64,000 nucleotides of DNA. Source: Motacilla alba alba. Its lineage: Eukaryota; Chordata; Aves; Passeriformes; Motacillidae. Positions 12,481-25,889 of the stretch are shown here, piece after piece. The stretch's first letter is position 1, and each line of letters opens with the position of its first letter. The notes beneath the pieces were generated by a model. It ran no database searches. It was not told the DNA's origin and worked only from the letters and a program-made list of their open reading frames with translations. The position numbers and the translations under genes are program-made. The stretch lies in NCBI RefSeq assembly GCF_015832195.1, contig NC_052018.1:30160115-30224114 (forward strand). Reading direction: 5' to 3'.

Positions 12481-13339
12481 CTGATATGCTGTTTACATGA
12501 ATTATGGACCTAAACATTTTGTCTGAAAACATGCATGAAAGCAAGTTATTCTCTGCTTCCTTCCTCCCCCAGAATCATAACTGTCCATGATTATATGTTG
12601 TCAGAAGTTTATGTCTGGCCCTGGTTAATGCTCTTTCATTTCATGGTGGTCCTACTTCTGGTCTCAGACCTTTAATACTGATTCTGTACTTGGAGGTCCA
12701 TTCTGATCTGCCAAAACCAAAGAAATGAGTATCCATAAACAAAAGGGAACTGGACAGAATGATTGCACTGTTTCCTTTTTCTTCAACATATTGTAGTCTG
12801 ATTTGGGTTCTAATTTGAAATATAATTGAAAAATTCAAAGGAGGCCTTATAATATTCATAAAATCTCTCAGATGAGGAGTCTTTTTAGCTGGCTTAAAGA
12901 AACCCATGCCACATGAAATGCATTACCCGTGGTCCCCAGTTTCTCTGTGTCTGCCATTGTTGTTAAGAAGCTCTTTCTCATGCAGCATGTGGCCAAAAAT
13001 CACTTCAGGCTCCCATATTCCAGGAGGGTCCCAGTGGTTAAAAAGGTACTTAATTGTCTGATTGTTCTGGAGATTTCAGTTTAGGAGAATGCTGAAAAAC
13101 AATTCACAAGTTGATCTGAACGCTCTGGCTAGCTGGATTAATTTTCAGGCTGTTTGGTGGGTTTTGAAGGAAACCCCATATTTGAAGGATGTTTTTGCAG
13201 CCCACCTGCTTGATGATTGGGACTGCCCAGGGAAGCAGTGCAATTGCAAGACAGTCCCTGTGGAAGAACCCATCTATATTAGCCTCCTGTTAGCAGGCTC
13301 ACTGAGGCTGGGGCAGTTGGAGGTGGTGACTGTGTCTGC
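12481..13339. other. Unannotated DNA
   Basis: Lies between two plus-strand CR1 copies. A 97-codon open frame at 13062-13355 runs into the next CR1 and may partly be a diverged 5' CR1 segment, but I cannot show this. The segment 12950-13050 has some CR1-like flavour but no diagnostic block. Confidence 0.45.
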
Positions 13340-15022
13340 TGGAGGTGTGTGCTAGATGGTAGGTTGTGGCCAAGTTATGGAGCTTAAGGAGGAGAGGAGC
13401 AGACTATGTGTATGGTATCAGGGAAGATGGAGAAAGGATTGAGAGTGTCTTCACAGAGACCCTGCAGAGACGAGAACCTGAATGTCCTGACTGTGCAAAA
13501 CAGGGCAGCCACAGTCCGTGGGCAGTTTTTATTTAAGTGGAGGAACACTGTGTTGAGAAACACTGGAGGCTTATGACTTCTGTCAGAAGTTGTCCTTACA
13601 AGGTTGCTGTCTTACCTTGAAAAGGAAGGTCAGGTGATTTCTGTATTGCATGGATAAATGCAAATGTGGCCACCTTCAAAAACTTCCACAATTTTAACTT
13701 GGAGAACTACAAGCCAGTCAGATTTGCTTCAGCCCCTGGGAAAATCATGGAGTAAGTCCTCTTGTAATATGTTTTTGGACAAATTGGTGATTCAAACGGT
13801 CAGAATGTATTTCTTAAGAGTAAATCCTTCTTGACCAACTAAGTTGCCTTGCTATGATGAAATCACTGTTGTCGTGGATAAGAGAGTACTGTGTCATTGA
13901 CCTTGGCTTTAACAGAGAGTTCTATACAGTTTCCCATAATATTCTCATGTCCAAACTGGAGCCTTACTGTCTGGATGAGCCACCAACTATTAGAAACCTG
14001 GCTGGATATTTAGGCTCAGAGTGTAGCAGTTAATGGTTCATATTCTGCCTGGATACCAGTGGAGTGCCACAGGGGTTTCTACCATTTAATGTCTTTTCCA
14101 GTGACCTGAAAAAGGCAACAGAATGCATTTTGGTTTAAGTTAGCAGATTATGCCATACTGGGAGGGCCAGTAGATAGGAAAGGATTTTCATCTATAGGGA
14201 CTCTGATAAATAAGAGTAGTGGGTTGACAGGAACCCTATGAAATTCGGTAGGGCAAATGCAAACTCCTGCTTAGAAACAATGTACCTGTGTGGGCTGGAA
14301 ATTGGCTGGTGGCAGTTCAGCAGAATACTTTGGCCAACCCAGCACATGGGAAGCTGAATGTAAGCCAGCAGTATACCTTGGTAGCAAAAGCCAACAGCAT
14401 CCAGCAGCTGGGAAATCAAGGGGAGGTATTGTCTTCTAGTCAGCACTCACTGGGTGTCATCTAGAATATTGCATCTTTTGGACCTTTTCTATCTTCCCTG
14501 ATACAATACACATAGTTTTGGGCCCCACAATACAGGAGATGTGATTATGTGCTGCAGTGAGTTCAGCAGAGGCCACCAGAATGGTTAGGGATTGATCTGG
14601 AGCTCTTGTCCTGAGAGAGGCTGAGGGACCTGGTTCTGCTTGTCCTGGAGAAGAGATGGCTTTAGCGGGGACGTGTTAGTGCCTTTCTAGTACCTGCAAG
14701 GAGTTTATTCAGAAGATGGAGCCAGGCTTTCCAAACACTGTGTTGATTGGAGGATGAGAGATATTTGGCATAAACTGAAGAGACTTGAGAGAAAAAGAGA
14801 CTTGAGAAGAAACTTGAGAGACTCAGAGTGAATATAAGGAAAAGCTTTCTCATCATAAGGATAGTCAAGCAGTGAGACTGCCCGAAGATTGTGTAGTCTC
14901 CACCCTTTGAGGTTTCAAGACTGCCTGGGCAACCTGATAGGACATCAGAGCTGTGAGCAGTTGGTTGGACTAGATCATGTCCAGAGAGCCCTTCCAACCT
15001 CAAGCATCCTGTGATCCTATGT
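13340..15022 (+). mobile_element. CR1 LINE, long decayed copy (ORF fragments to 3' end)
   Basis: About 1.7 kb of strongly decayed CR1. The segment 13380-13530 stays open in one frame for roughly 60 codons and looks like upstream CR1 coding sequence. From about 13695 the reverse-transcriptase region is readable: 'NLENYKPV' then 'SAPGKIME' (family NYRPVSLTS and GKIME), 'SFLTN' near 13828, a 'WLDI' block near 14002 and 'VNGSYSAWIPV' near 14028. The catalytic FADD region is degenerate ('LADYAILGG', about 14140-14167). Sequence is lost between about 14200 and 14380. The 3' end then follows ('tggttggactagatcatgtc', 'cccttccaacctcaagcatc', 'ctgtgatcctatg'). It is more diverged than the copy at 11.4 kb, hence probably older. 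Confidence 0.85.
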
Positions 15023-17822
15023 ATAAGAGTATGTATAGATTATGTACAGAATGAGTTCTGTGGAGACTAAATATGGAACGTCTTCACAGAGGCCACAAAG
15101 GTTCACTTTTGACAAGTAATGTATACTTTTTAAAATAAGGAATATCCAGATTTCCATGAAAGGAAAAATAAAATGTAAAAAAAACCAGTGCCTGCTCTTC
15201 TCTGCCTTCCCAGTTCTTTGCAGATCTTATTTTAGCCCAGAACCAGCAAAGTCTGAAATGTTGTCACCATATTCATGCACACATTCCTTGCCTGGATTCA
15301 TGTTGAATGCATCTCTGTGAAAGATTTAATAAATGACTTGCATTTACATAATTTATGTAGTGAATAGAGCATGAAAGGTGGAAAAAAACAGCTTTCAAAA
15401 TATCAGTGTAGCTGTTCTATTTGGGGACAACCCTTCAAACACCTGAATTACTGCATGTCTATTAAAGTGAAGACACTAAGGGTGATACATGTATTCTAGG
15501 TAAACACCATGCTGGTGCTTGACAGTTTGCAAATAATTCATACAATAAATGTCCCCTAATGTAGTCTAAATGCATCTCTCAGATATTTCCAACTGGGCAG
15601 CATAGATGTAATCAAGAATAATGGAAGAGCTGATTTTGTGCTATATTAACATAACTGTCTTCCTGAATATGTTAGGATGCCTAACATGTTGGCTTTCTCC
15701 ATGATCATATTGTTTGAATTGGATGTGAAAGAATGGTTAGTACTATTTAGTCATAATCTGTCATAAGACTCTTAAATAGCTTAGAAAAAAAAAATCATAA
15801 TTATGTTCCTAAGACTGATGGTATTTCAGATCTTGCAGTGATAAAGGTTTTTTGGTCTTGCCTCAGAATTACTTTTAGAAAAAGAAGTATGCTCTCAACC
15901 TAATCATGTCAGCATCAGAACACCTGCAAAATTAGATCAAAAGAAAAAGTGGAATTACTGAGATTTGCTTGCTATGAATAGCACTAGTGTGAATGCATTA
16001 AGCAGTCATGTTTGCTATACTGAAAATGCAACATACCCAGGGGAAGCAATACAGAAGAAAACAAATTTGGGGATGTATTGACTGTTTGAGATAGCAGTTT
16101 GGATATTTTCTGTGGGGTAGTGAGTGAAACACCTGTGGGGGTCATCAGATGTGCCTCAAGCTGGAGGATGATCATGAGAACTGCAAGCTGATTAATGCTG
16201 TTCTTGTGTGGAAAATGTTGGGTTTTGTTGTGACAGAAGCAAAAATCTTACTTGACTACTGAAGTCTTAATGGCTGATCATCTCCCTTGGGTGCCTGGCC
16301 TAGAAATCAGCCAGTGCAAAGTGATCAGTTTTTAAAGACTGTGTGCAGCAAACGTCAAGGAGAGGACATGCTTTGTTTACAGGTGAACGTCAGTGTGGTG
16401 GGATGGGAAAGGCACCAAGCTTCTGTCAGGGTTAGAGACCTTCAAAGCCTGTGTCTATAACTGATACCTTCCTCATTTCTGATAGCAGTTTTGTGCTAGC
16501 TTGTGATAGTGTAATGATGTAAGTAAGCATGGTGGGAAAAAAAAAAATGAGTGGTGATCATCACAAGACTGCCTAAAACTGGTAGAGATGGAAAACAAAC
16601 TAATTGGGTAAGAATATGCTTATTGTCAGGCCTCCTTAGCTGCTATTCCTTTGCAGCCATTTGATCTTCCTTAAGTAGGGAAACTATTAGTTTGTTTCTT
16701 TGGCTCTGTATTTTTATTTCCTTTGCAAAAAGGCTTAAAAAAACCCCCCAGACACCAGAAAACCCAAGTCACAGCAAAAAAATTGCTGCTAAGGGTTTAT
16801 TTTAATAGTGGTCCCCAGAACACAACAGAAATGTTAGCTCTGTCCTTCCTTTCATAACACTTCACATGTCCTGTATGTATCAGTATTTGCTGGGAACTGG
16901 AGAAGAGGAAACAGTTTCCTTTAGGGTGCAGCACCTAAGGAGGAGCTCACTATTACCTTTTGATAGATTTTGTGATGACTTCATGGGTCACAGCTGAAGT
17001 TAAGCACCTGATGTGAAGATAAAGGTGTTGAAATACTTCTGTCATTACACAGATTACTACTTACATTATTTTCTTCATGCTCAGGTGAGCAGAGCATGAG
17101 TAGGAGCTTCATTTAGCCCAGTGGAATTAGAGAAAGTGTATGGAGAATGGGATTGCAGCCTGTGTACTGATACTTGGTTATCAACACGTTTACATTAGAA
17201 ATACTTGTTATTGCATTAAATTACTTAAATTTGCTGCTATTTTAAGGATACTGACAAGATCTCTTTTGATCCCAAGTCCCTCCCATCCTCCCTAGCCTTT
17301 ACCTCTGATTCATGATCATTATTTAGCAATAATTATGCTGAAACATGGTGTAAAATTTCCAATCTTCAAGTCTATTCTTGATAATTGTTAGACATTCTGT
17401 TAGACAGAATCTTCTGACAACTTTTTTTTGTTTCTGTTCTAGGTGCTTTTTATTTGTCCTGATTGAATAATGCCCAGTGAAGGCACTGCTATACCTGTGC
17501 TGCTTTCATATTTCTGAGTGTGCTAATTACAACCTGCTCACGTTCATTCATCTTTGCACGTCCCAAATTTGTCCTGTTTTCTCTTCTAGATAACGGGAGA
17601 TACAAAGCTCTGTTATTTGCTGCTATAGCTAAACTAAGTCAAACCAAGCAGAAGACAGGCCAAGGGACGTTCAGACAAAGCAGGCCTGACAAGTGTTTGT
17701 CCTGAAGCCTTGAAAACTCAGTGCAAGGCCTGTGACTTGTTCCTGGAAGTGGCAATACTGGGCCGCAGGGTTGCAAGAACTGAAAGAGCAACTTAAGCAG
17801 TAGGCAATAGAGCATACCTTGC
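15023..17822. other. Unannotated AT-rich DNA
   Basis: No gene, RNA gene or recognisable transposon seen in about 2.8 kb. Open frames are all 63 codons or shorter. Confidence 0.55.
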
Positions 17823-17889
17823 ATTTTATTTTATTTTATTTTATTTTATTTTATTTTATTTTATTTTATTTTATTTTAATTTTAATTTT
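17823..17889. repeat. (ATTTT)n microsatellite
   Basis: About eleven uninterrupted copies of the pentanucleotide ATTTT, followed by degenerate 'aatttt' units. The array should be length-polymorphic. It is not attached to a recognisable retroposon tail. Confidence 0.97.
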
Positions 17890-18480
17890 CAGTTATTGCA
17901 GAGCCTTTTCAGAGCATGCAGTGAGTGACTTCTTGATTTATATTTCACGCTAGTAACTATTCTGTAATTAAAATGTTTCTCCTATGTGGGTTTTTACCCT
18001 CTGCTTAAAGTCACAAATTTAGATTGATCAGGCTATAATAGTAGCTCTGACATTTAATGTTTTTTATAGGCCATTCTCATTGTAGTAAATCAGCAAAATA
18101 GTACTGATTTTTTTTAATGTATCCATTAAATTAAGAAATTAGTTTTATAGAAGTAACTGCTTTCTGGATGGAAGGTATCTTTTATGTTGAAACCTTACCA
18201 AATAGTATTTCAGAACAACAGAAAGATTTTTGTGTTTTGGCTGCAGATAAATCTCAGTTTGCTGGAAGTAGGTGAGGGCTCTTTAATTCCAGTTTTCCTG
18301 TTTGTTGCTGAAGCAGTGAAGCATTCAGAAAAAGACAATTTCACTTTGATTAAATGCCTAAAAAGTTATCTGGTTGATAAAAAAAAAAAAAAAAGGATGT
18401 TGCATAAGCTTTTAATATTTCATTTCTATACTCTAAGTATCCGGAAGAACATTTAGTTCCTGTTTTGAAAGATGAATGCC
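17890..18480. other. Unannotated AT-rich DNA
   Basis: Nothing recognisable. It includes a run of about 16 adenines near 18379-18394 inside a low-complexity 90-codon open frame, which I regard as chance. Confidence 0.55.
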
Positions 18481-18740
18481 GTATATTGGAAAGCGTACTG
18501 GAGGCTCATTTGCAGTCACGACGCTTGTTTGCTTCTCTAGTATGTACGTGCAGGGAAGAGTAGAAAGGGTTGAGTGGGCAGTTGGCAGTCATTCATTGTC
18601 AGTGATTGCTAGTCATTCATAAAAAACTGCAGAGCTGAGAGGTGGAGCCAGCAGCAGCAGCCGCCTTTCAGGCTCTTGCAGAAGACGAGTTTGTGCAATC
18701 ACAAGCGATTTGAGAAGCTGCTCGAATATGGTATGATGAG
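18481..18740 (+). other. CpG-clustered block with exon-like splice signals
   Basis: This block holds about ten CpG dinucleotides in otherwise CpG-poor sequence, plus a short CAG-type run near 18650. A pyrimidine-rich tract ending 'cttctctag' at 18540 would be a fair splice acceptor, and 'aatatg' followed by 'gtatga' at 18730/18731 would be a fair donor. Together they delimit about 190 bases. All three frames contain stops across that interval, so any exon would be untranslated or non-coding. I do not recognise a gene. This is a candidate conserved element or UTR exon, at low confidence. Confidence 0.25.
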
Positions 18741-21700
18741 TGTAATGAGAAGATGTATGCTAAATGCATCTAATTAAAACGGGCTGCTTAGAATAAAGAA
18801 AAATGTTTCAATTATTTTCTTCTCAAGCCTACAATGGTTTGTGAACACGGAGATCTACCGTTGTTCAGTTAAAGGCAATAAATCACTTTCAAGGAGTGCC
18901 CTCTAGTTTATGTGACACCTCTGGAGTATGTATTTTGCCTTTAAAATAAGCAGTTTTAGGAAATTAATGGGTCTTGATCCAGAGATAAAAGGGAAATTTT
19001 GAGGTGAGTAGGGAATATATTATTTTACTTCATAATTTTGAGAAAAAAATGACAGCAAATGTTTAATTTCAGGAAGAGACTGTGTCAGAAGCAGCAAGCC
19101 ATCCTTTATGTTCTCACTCTAAAAATTGTTGCATCTATATTTTTCCCATCGCTGCAATGACTGCCAATCTCATGGATGGTCTCGACAGGATTTTATTTTA
19201 TCTTTTTATCCAAAGTGTGGCAGTTACAGCAGCTTGAAACACTTCAGTTTGTAATTTATAAATCTGATTTATTCAAAACTGGATGTGAGTAAAAGCTATT
19301 GTATCTGCTGTTCTCTCTCTTCTAGTTTGGCCTATGCATTTCCCAGCTTCTCAGAAAGCTGCAGAGCAGCTTAACACTGCAGGCTGATCTACAGCTGGCT
19401 GGGACATGGTATTTTAGGCTGGGTTTATGTCCAGGCTGCCATTGCATTTAAATGTAAGGAATTCACCTGAAAGTAGAAGATCCTTGGTGGTTAAATTGAG
19501 GCTTAGGGTCCTAACCTCAAAACACTTACTCCCTTACAGAACCAAAAATCTTCACTGAGAAATGGAATAGTCACTCTTGAATTTCCTGTATTTGAGCTAT
19601 TTGCAGATGGACTCCTGTGTCCAGTACTGATGTAAGCATGGTCTGCAAGAATATAGTGCTGGGCTAGGAGATTTCATTTGAAATTAAGTTCTGGAGCACT
19701 GTGTATGTATGGTTTAGAAGGCACTGAATGTGTTTGTTCCTTATCAGATGGCAGAATTTCAAAGCGACCCCAGTCTCTCTCTAATAAATTGCTAATTAAA
19801 TTGTACACTCTAGGCTCTTTGAAGCTTTTCAGAAGCTCTGACTAAAATATATATAAGCCAAACATCACTATGGCAGTGTTCCAATGAAAGTGCATGTATG
19901 CTTTATCTCCTTTTGAGGAAGCTTCATGTTGTGGTTCAGGCAGCTCAAACTATAGCAGTCACTGTTTTCTGTAGGAGTGAGTGCATATGCCCTGGGGCTC
20001 TGGTTTTTCTTTGTTCTCAAGAATTTCTCTGTGCTCTCAATAGTATTAACGAGTGTAATCTATGTACATCAAAGAAAAATACACACTTGAAGAAAGAATA
20101 CTCTGTGTGACATGCTGAGAGATCAGTGTATGCAAGATCAGGCTGGAGGTGAGACTTCTCCAGGTGTGTTACTTTTTCTCATGGAGTGGACTGGCAGAGT
20201 CTCATGCACCAGTAAATGCACTTTCCTGCAGTAGACTGGTTTCCTCTTTTGAGATGGAGAAGTGGCCAGTTGCTCAAGTCCAGCAGCACGCAAGGGGTTT
20301 GATGCCTTTCTTATCCATGTGTACATGTGCAATTAATTTACTGTGTCAAAGTGAAGTGATTTACAGATGCCTAAAAAAATATCTGTTCATAAGATTACGT
20401 GGGTGTTAAATGAATGTGCTTGGTTCCTTGCATTTTGAAAAATGAAGTGCTGTACAAATACAACTTTTAAAGCCATCTCTTTTCGATTTTAAGACATATT
20501 TCAGAACAGAGGGAAGAAATCAAATGTAAGCTTGCATTGCACCTTACTGATATTTCATCTTTTGGAAGTTTCAGGTAATATATTGTCTGTTCATTTTAAG
20601 CCCATTCAGCTGGGTGATATTTGGAGGCTGGCTTGAAGTCCTCATCTGTTACTGGAGAGCAGCTTATATTAGAGATGAGTGATACATAGCTTTTATGTAC
20701 AGCTCTAAACATTATGTAGGGGAATGTGGTGCCCTGAAAAGACTCTCAAACCCAGGCAAGATAGTCCCACTTTAGTAATTGAGCATTCACCCTTTAAAGA
20801 TACCTTTTTAGATTCCTAATGATCTCTTTTATTGCAACAATCAGAAAGTAGAAAAGCAGGAGCAGCAGCAGATCCATCACAGCACTTTGTGCTGACCTAC
20901 TGCTGATGAGTACATGTATTGCAATACACTGGTTTGCTTTTAATTTCTCTCTGCAGTCAGCACTGCAGGTTTTGGTGTTCCAAAGTAGGTAACATTTTAC
21001 AATGTTGGGGATTTTTTAAGAGAATCATCCTTTTAAATAAAGGAGAAAAAAGCCAGTCTGTCAGTGAAATGCATCTCACAGCTGTAGTCAGATTGGCAGT
21101 TTCTATTTTTAACTTGGCAGCTTCCCCATGTAGCATGCTACGGCTTTCTGTGACATTTCAGATATAGCTAATATCCTCTCAATTTTTTGGGAGGCCCATC
21201 TTATTTTTGCATCCCCCAAGCAACAGCAGTGGATGCTTCTGGAGAATGAAGGGAAAGGGCTATGCCAAGCTGAGCAGCTCAAGTGCTCTCCCTAGGTAGC
21301 CTCATCTACCATCTTTTATTAGTATTAGAGCCAAAGTATAGGACTGGATGGAACATGTGCCCAACCCAGTAAAGTATTTTTTGTGCTTATATGTTGTTCT
21401 TAGAGTCCAGTGCTAACAACTAACTACAGAACTAGATTTATTTGATCAGAAAAATCATAGTCCTGTATTTGGTTCTTTGTCTTGGAACAATAAAAAACCC
21501 AAAGAACATACAAATCCCTCTGTGACAGAAGTGCCATGGCTGCTGCAAGGCTGAGAAACCTACCTGCAGAAACATTTTTTTATGTTTTATCTTTGCTGCC
21601 AGTACACATTCTAACCAATATCTTCTCTCGATGCAGATTTTTACAAATTGCTTCTGCCTATGACTGTGGTTTTCTGCTTGCTTCCATGTGAAAAGGGGAA

Positions 21701-24328
21701 AACGTGAAAGAGCTGGTAGTACTGGCTAACTGACTAGTACTCAGTTGCCATCCAGACAGCTAAAATAGGATGCCTCAGACTATGTATAAAAATCTGCAAC
21801 ATCACTGGCTTCTTCTAGGGTGGTTGGTTATGAAAAAAAAAACCAACTGATTAATTGAAAGGAGTAGGAAACCCTGTATCTAGACTTCCTATGTCTCAGT
21901 CTAAAGTAAATATGGACAAAAAATGTGATATTCCTACACGTGCCTTTGTCTCCTGGCTATGCAAGAACCACAGAGGGACTGGCTCTAACGTGGATGAGTA
22001 AAGTCACAGGAGTCAAGTTTCTCTATGTATGAACAAACCATTCTGAGATAGACTAGTGAACATTACTTCCTAAGCCAAGTAACTTATCTTTTCCATCTTT
22101 CTAGGTAGCGTGTTCTGTCATTGGTTGTAGCCTAAATGCAAGGACAAAAATCTGGACAGTGTTTAAGAACTTAAAAATTCAGATAGACTCTTTACTGAAA
22201 TCTCTCATGTGCCTGATAAGACTTTATCAACCCACTCCAAAACCTCCCTTTAAGCATGACTGCTTTCAAAAATCATTCCCAAAGGACCTGTTTCTGTGTG
22301 AACACAGTACATGTAGTTGTCTTGTATGGCTGTACTGGGGATTTCCAGGAAAAGTGTATTTGGAGGCTTTCAGTAGAACCATAAAGAAACCCTCCACAGT
22401 AAGAGCTATTTTCTTAGCTTATTCTGTTGGAACTTCCATGCAATCTGGTTCAAAATCCTTTACTCCTGGAAAGCTGACCCTTTCTTCTTGTGCTGCAGTA
22501 GAGTAGATAGAATTTAAGACAGCTAATATCTTCTTGTGTGGTTTTGAGAAGAAGGGTAGCGGAGTCTGTTGAGGTAAGCAAACTAGCTGCTTGTTTTTGA
22601 TTTAGAGAGTCTTCATCTGATTGATTCCAGAAGTTACTGCAGAATTATGTCTAGTTCTAGTAGAAGTGGAGATGAGGAGGCATTTCTGACGTGGGGGCAA
22701 GGGAGCACCTGAATGTGCTGGCTGAGAGCAGCACCGTGTGTGCTAGCCTAGCCTGCTTCTAGCATCCAGCCCTCTTTGACAGTTGAGCTGATGGGAAAGG
22801 CAGGTATTACCCTCCTTGAGATTCAGAAATTAGAGCCTGACCTTGTATGCACCCTATAAGCACCTTTTCCATTTTGGGTTTGTATGAACTAGTGGCAGAC
22901 AGGCCAAATCCTTCTGAAGTTCTTTCTGTTTATATTTACTATTTAATATAATCTGACAAGCATACAGCTTAGTCTCTCAGTAGTGTGTGGGTTTTGGGAA
23001 ACCTATATCTGCTTTTCTGCAAATGTACGGAGCTGGAAAGTGATAGCCAGGCTTTTTTCACGGTGTGAGTGACATAAACGTAAGCCACAGTCCTGTCACA
23101 TGGTGGAGGGGAAGATGATAATACTGTCTGATCTGAGAGAACTTTGATGAACATCAAGTACAAAAATGTCCATTCTGTTCATGTATTCTAAGTTAATGTT
23201 GAAAACTGGCCTTGTTGTAGAAAGCATTGCAGTCTCAATAGTTCTTTGCTACAGAGAAAAAAAAAAAAGAATAACCAAAAAAAGAAAAGCTGATTTAGAT
23301 GCAGGAAAAAGTGCATTTGCTGCATTGTAAAGAATAATTTTGAATGCCTAGGGGCACACGTGAGAAAATGGGAAGAGAATGCAAAGGATAGGGAGTAGGA
23401 AGAATGAAGGCATATACTGTGTGAATGGAAATGTGTGTGGTTTTTCACTCCTTGAACCATAGGGTACTATAGGGTTTTTGCTTAGCAAGTATAAATCTAC
23501 CAGTCTGTGAAAAATCTGCAAAAACAATGTTTTTGCATGAACCATGTTGTGATTAGAAATGGCTACTTTTTAATTCTAAGGTGGGAGGAAAGGTGTAATC
23601 AGAATACACCTTTTATATTTTTTTCCAACAAATTTATAGAGCAAAGATTTTTAAGTTTTGAAGAAAATAATGTTTATTTTAGATTCCTAGCTGTATAAAT
23701 CTTGTATAAATATGGGGACCTGAATTGTAATCCTTCTGTCTACTGGGAGTAAGGGTAATATGCATGAACTTAACATCTGGAAACCACAACTGAGTCAGTG
23801 AGTTCTCCAAACAACAGATTCACCTGTAGGTGAAGGCTCTATACATCTGTGGATTAAATACCTTTTTGATAAATCATTTACTGTAATTATACTATGATTC
23901 GGGGTGTCAGGCCTGATGTGCTAAGGGTTAGACTAAGGCTTAGACTATTCCAGACCTGAAGAAGTTAAAATGTAAATCCTGGGTTAAAATCCTGCATTAC
24001 CGTGAGCTTCCTATGGCAACGGTGTGCTCCGTTCACAGAATTCCCTTTCCTGCCAAAGGGCTTAAACGAAAAATCCATTTTCCCCCCAGTTATAGTCTTC
24101 CTGATAAACAGAAACCATCCCTTTCATCCTTCTTTTCCAATTGATTGCTGAGGTGTAATATTAAAAAGTGTCATCCAGGTTCGGGTTGAGATGGGGAAGG
24201 AAGGAATTGGCAGTTTTCTGTGGGATGTTTATGGGGCTTCTGCCCTTCTTGACTGGGCTGGCTGGACTGTGAGACACCTAGGGATCCCACACAAATAATT
24301 CCTATGTGTTAGCAATCAGCCAGATGTC
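18741..24328. other. Unannotated DNA, no gene seen
   Basis: About 5.6 kb of AT-rich sequence without a supportable gene or transposon. The longest plus-strand open frame (22159-22506, 115 codons) shows no domain. Near 24010 a single half-site resembling an RFX X-box ('tatggcaacgg') is visible but means little alone. Confidence 0.5.
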
Positions 24329-24480
24329 CACGTGGAGTGCAGGGATGTTTCATGCTCACTGTGGAGTCAGAGGAGTCTGTGCACACGCGAGCACCGTGCG
24401 CGTGCAGTGAATCATCTGGCGCGCCTTCCCGCCGCACCTGCTCCGGCCACCTGAGGCACTCAGTGGTCACTCTTCACACG
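24329..24480. other. Small CpG-rich block with E-box and NRF1-like motif
   Basis: Around eleven CpGs fall within about 130 bases, including 'cacacgcgag', 'accgtgcgcgtgcag' and 'ggcgcgcc' (24418-24425). A palindromic CACGTG E-box lies at 24329-24334, and 'gtgcgcgtgca' resembles an NRF1 site. The block is too short to be a classical CpG island. It could be a distal regulatory element, a GC-biased conversion patch or the remains of a GC-rich transposon. No transcript start can be defined. Confidence 0.35.
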
Positions 24481-25889
24481 TTGTTTCAGGAACACATCTG
24501 TGGGTGTGCCTGGGGTTTTGTAGACAGAAAAGTGAAGCCATTGCTCCTCCACAGGGAGATGAGAAGGGGAAAACTTCTGCTATAGTTTGCCCAAATAATG
24601 TCCAGCTCTCATCACTGAGACCAGAAACATGGAAGTAGTGAAACAGGTGACTTGCTGAATTTATAATCAGTGATGCTGCTTCGGTGCACTGAAAAACTGA
24701 AGCTGCTGGGTAAAAATCCGGTGTAGCTTTGATCCTATGTCCCAGGACAAAAAAAAAAAATAAAATTATAAAATATAATTCATGTCATGCATATAAAATA
24801 AAAAAAATAGTGATAAAAAGTAGTTAATGCCTCTTAGCTGCCTGTGATTTTGGGTTAAATGACTTAGATAAAAGTGAAGTGATTGTAGATGTCTCTCCAA
24901 TTGAAGAAGAGATGTCTCTTCTTTTTGACATCTCTTCCATTTTTTGAAAAATCAGTTGCCAATTCATAAAAAAAATCCTCTTAGAAGATGGCCCATATTC
25001 TAGTGGCTTTTATTTCTAGTGCCTTGTAACAAAATGAACCTGAGTATACTGAGATGTAAAACCCAAAGCCACAATAAATTTAGAGCAGTTGAGAGCACCC
25101 TAGAGTTCAGATAAAATATGGTACCAGGCAATCGAAGACATTCTCTCTGAACAGCCAGTCACTGACTCAGAATTGAGTAGCTTGTTAGCCCATTTCTAAA
25201 ACAAGCTTTTTGTTCCAGGCTCTTTCATGGGACATCTGCCATACAGACAGATTTCTGAATGCATCTCATCTAAATGCACCAAAATATGGTATTGTGAACA
25301 ATGGTGGTTTTCTCTTGCCCTTAAATTATTAAGTTTATCCATGGAGTCTATGCCAATCACTTCTTGTCCTGTCCCATTTATCACTGTCTTGTTGTCTGTA
25401 TGATGAAGGAGGTGGTGAGAGAGATCTGTTTTGTAGTTCTTCTACATAATAAACTTTAGCATTTTTTCCTTGATTGAAGGTAAATCTTTGGAGTATGCAA
25501 GACTGAAAAAACACTCCTCACTTTGCCCTGCATGCCATTTTGATCCAGTTTTTCATTCTAGGTTTTGAGGGTATTCCCATTTCTATGTTTTGCTGCTTTC
25601 CTATTTCCTTTGACTTTACATTTTTTCCATTTATTATTTACTGAATACCTTTATTCAGTACAAAGGGTAATTTATGTAGCCTAATGAAAGGAAGAACATT
25701 ATTAGTACAAACAACAACAAAAAGAAGAATAAAGTCTCAAAAAAGACAAATAATACTGAATGAATACCACACAGTTAAGGTTGGTGGGAATCAGGCATCA
25801 TTCTCATTGGAATATCTGCTGCTCTTTTCTCCACAGTCTGGCAGCCATCACTCATGCTTCAATTCCCCATGCTTTAGTTTATGCTCTTT
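24481..25889. other. Unannotated AT-rich DNA
   Basis: No gene recognised. It contains an 11-bp perfect hairpin (24906-24937) and low-complexity A-rich stretches near 24750-24810 and 25710-25750. Confidence 0.55.
24906..24937. repeat. Perfect 11-bp inverted repeat
   Basis: 'gaagagatgtc' (24906-24916) is mirrored by 'gacatctcttc' (24927-24937) across a 10-base pyrimidine loop. A further 'gatgtctctcc' sits just upstream at about 24888, so the motif occurs three times in 50 bases. Confidence 0.8.

Noticed and set aside
24000..24040. RFX X-box-like site around 'tatggcaacgg'
   Set aside because: Only one half-site is convincing, and there is no associated promoter.
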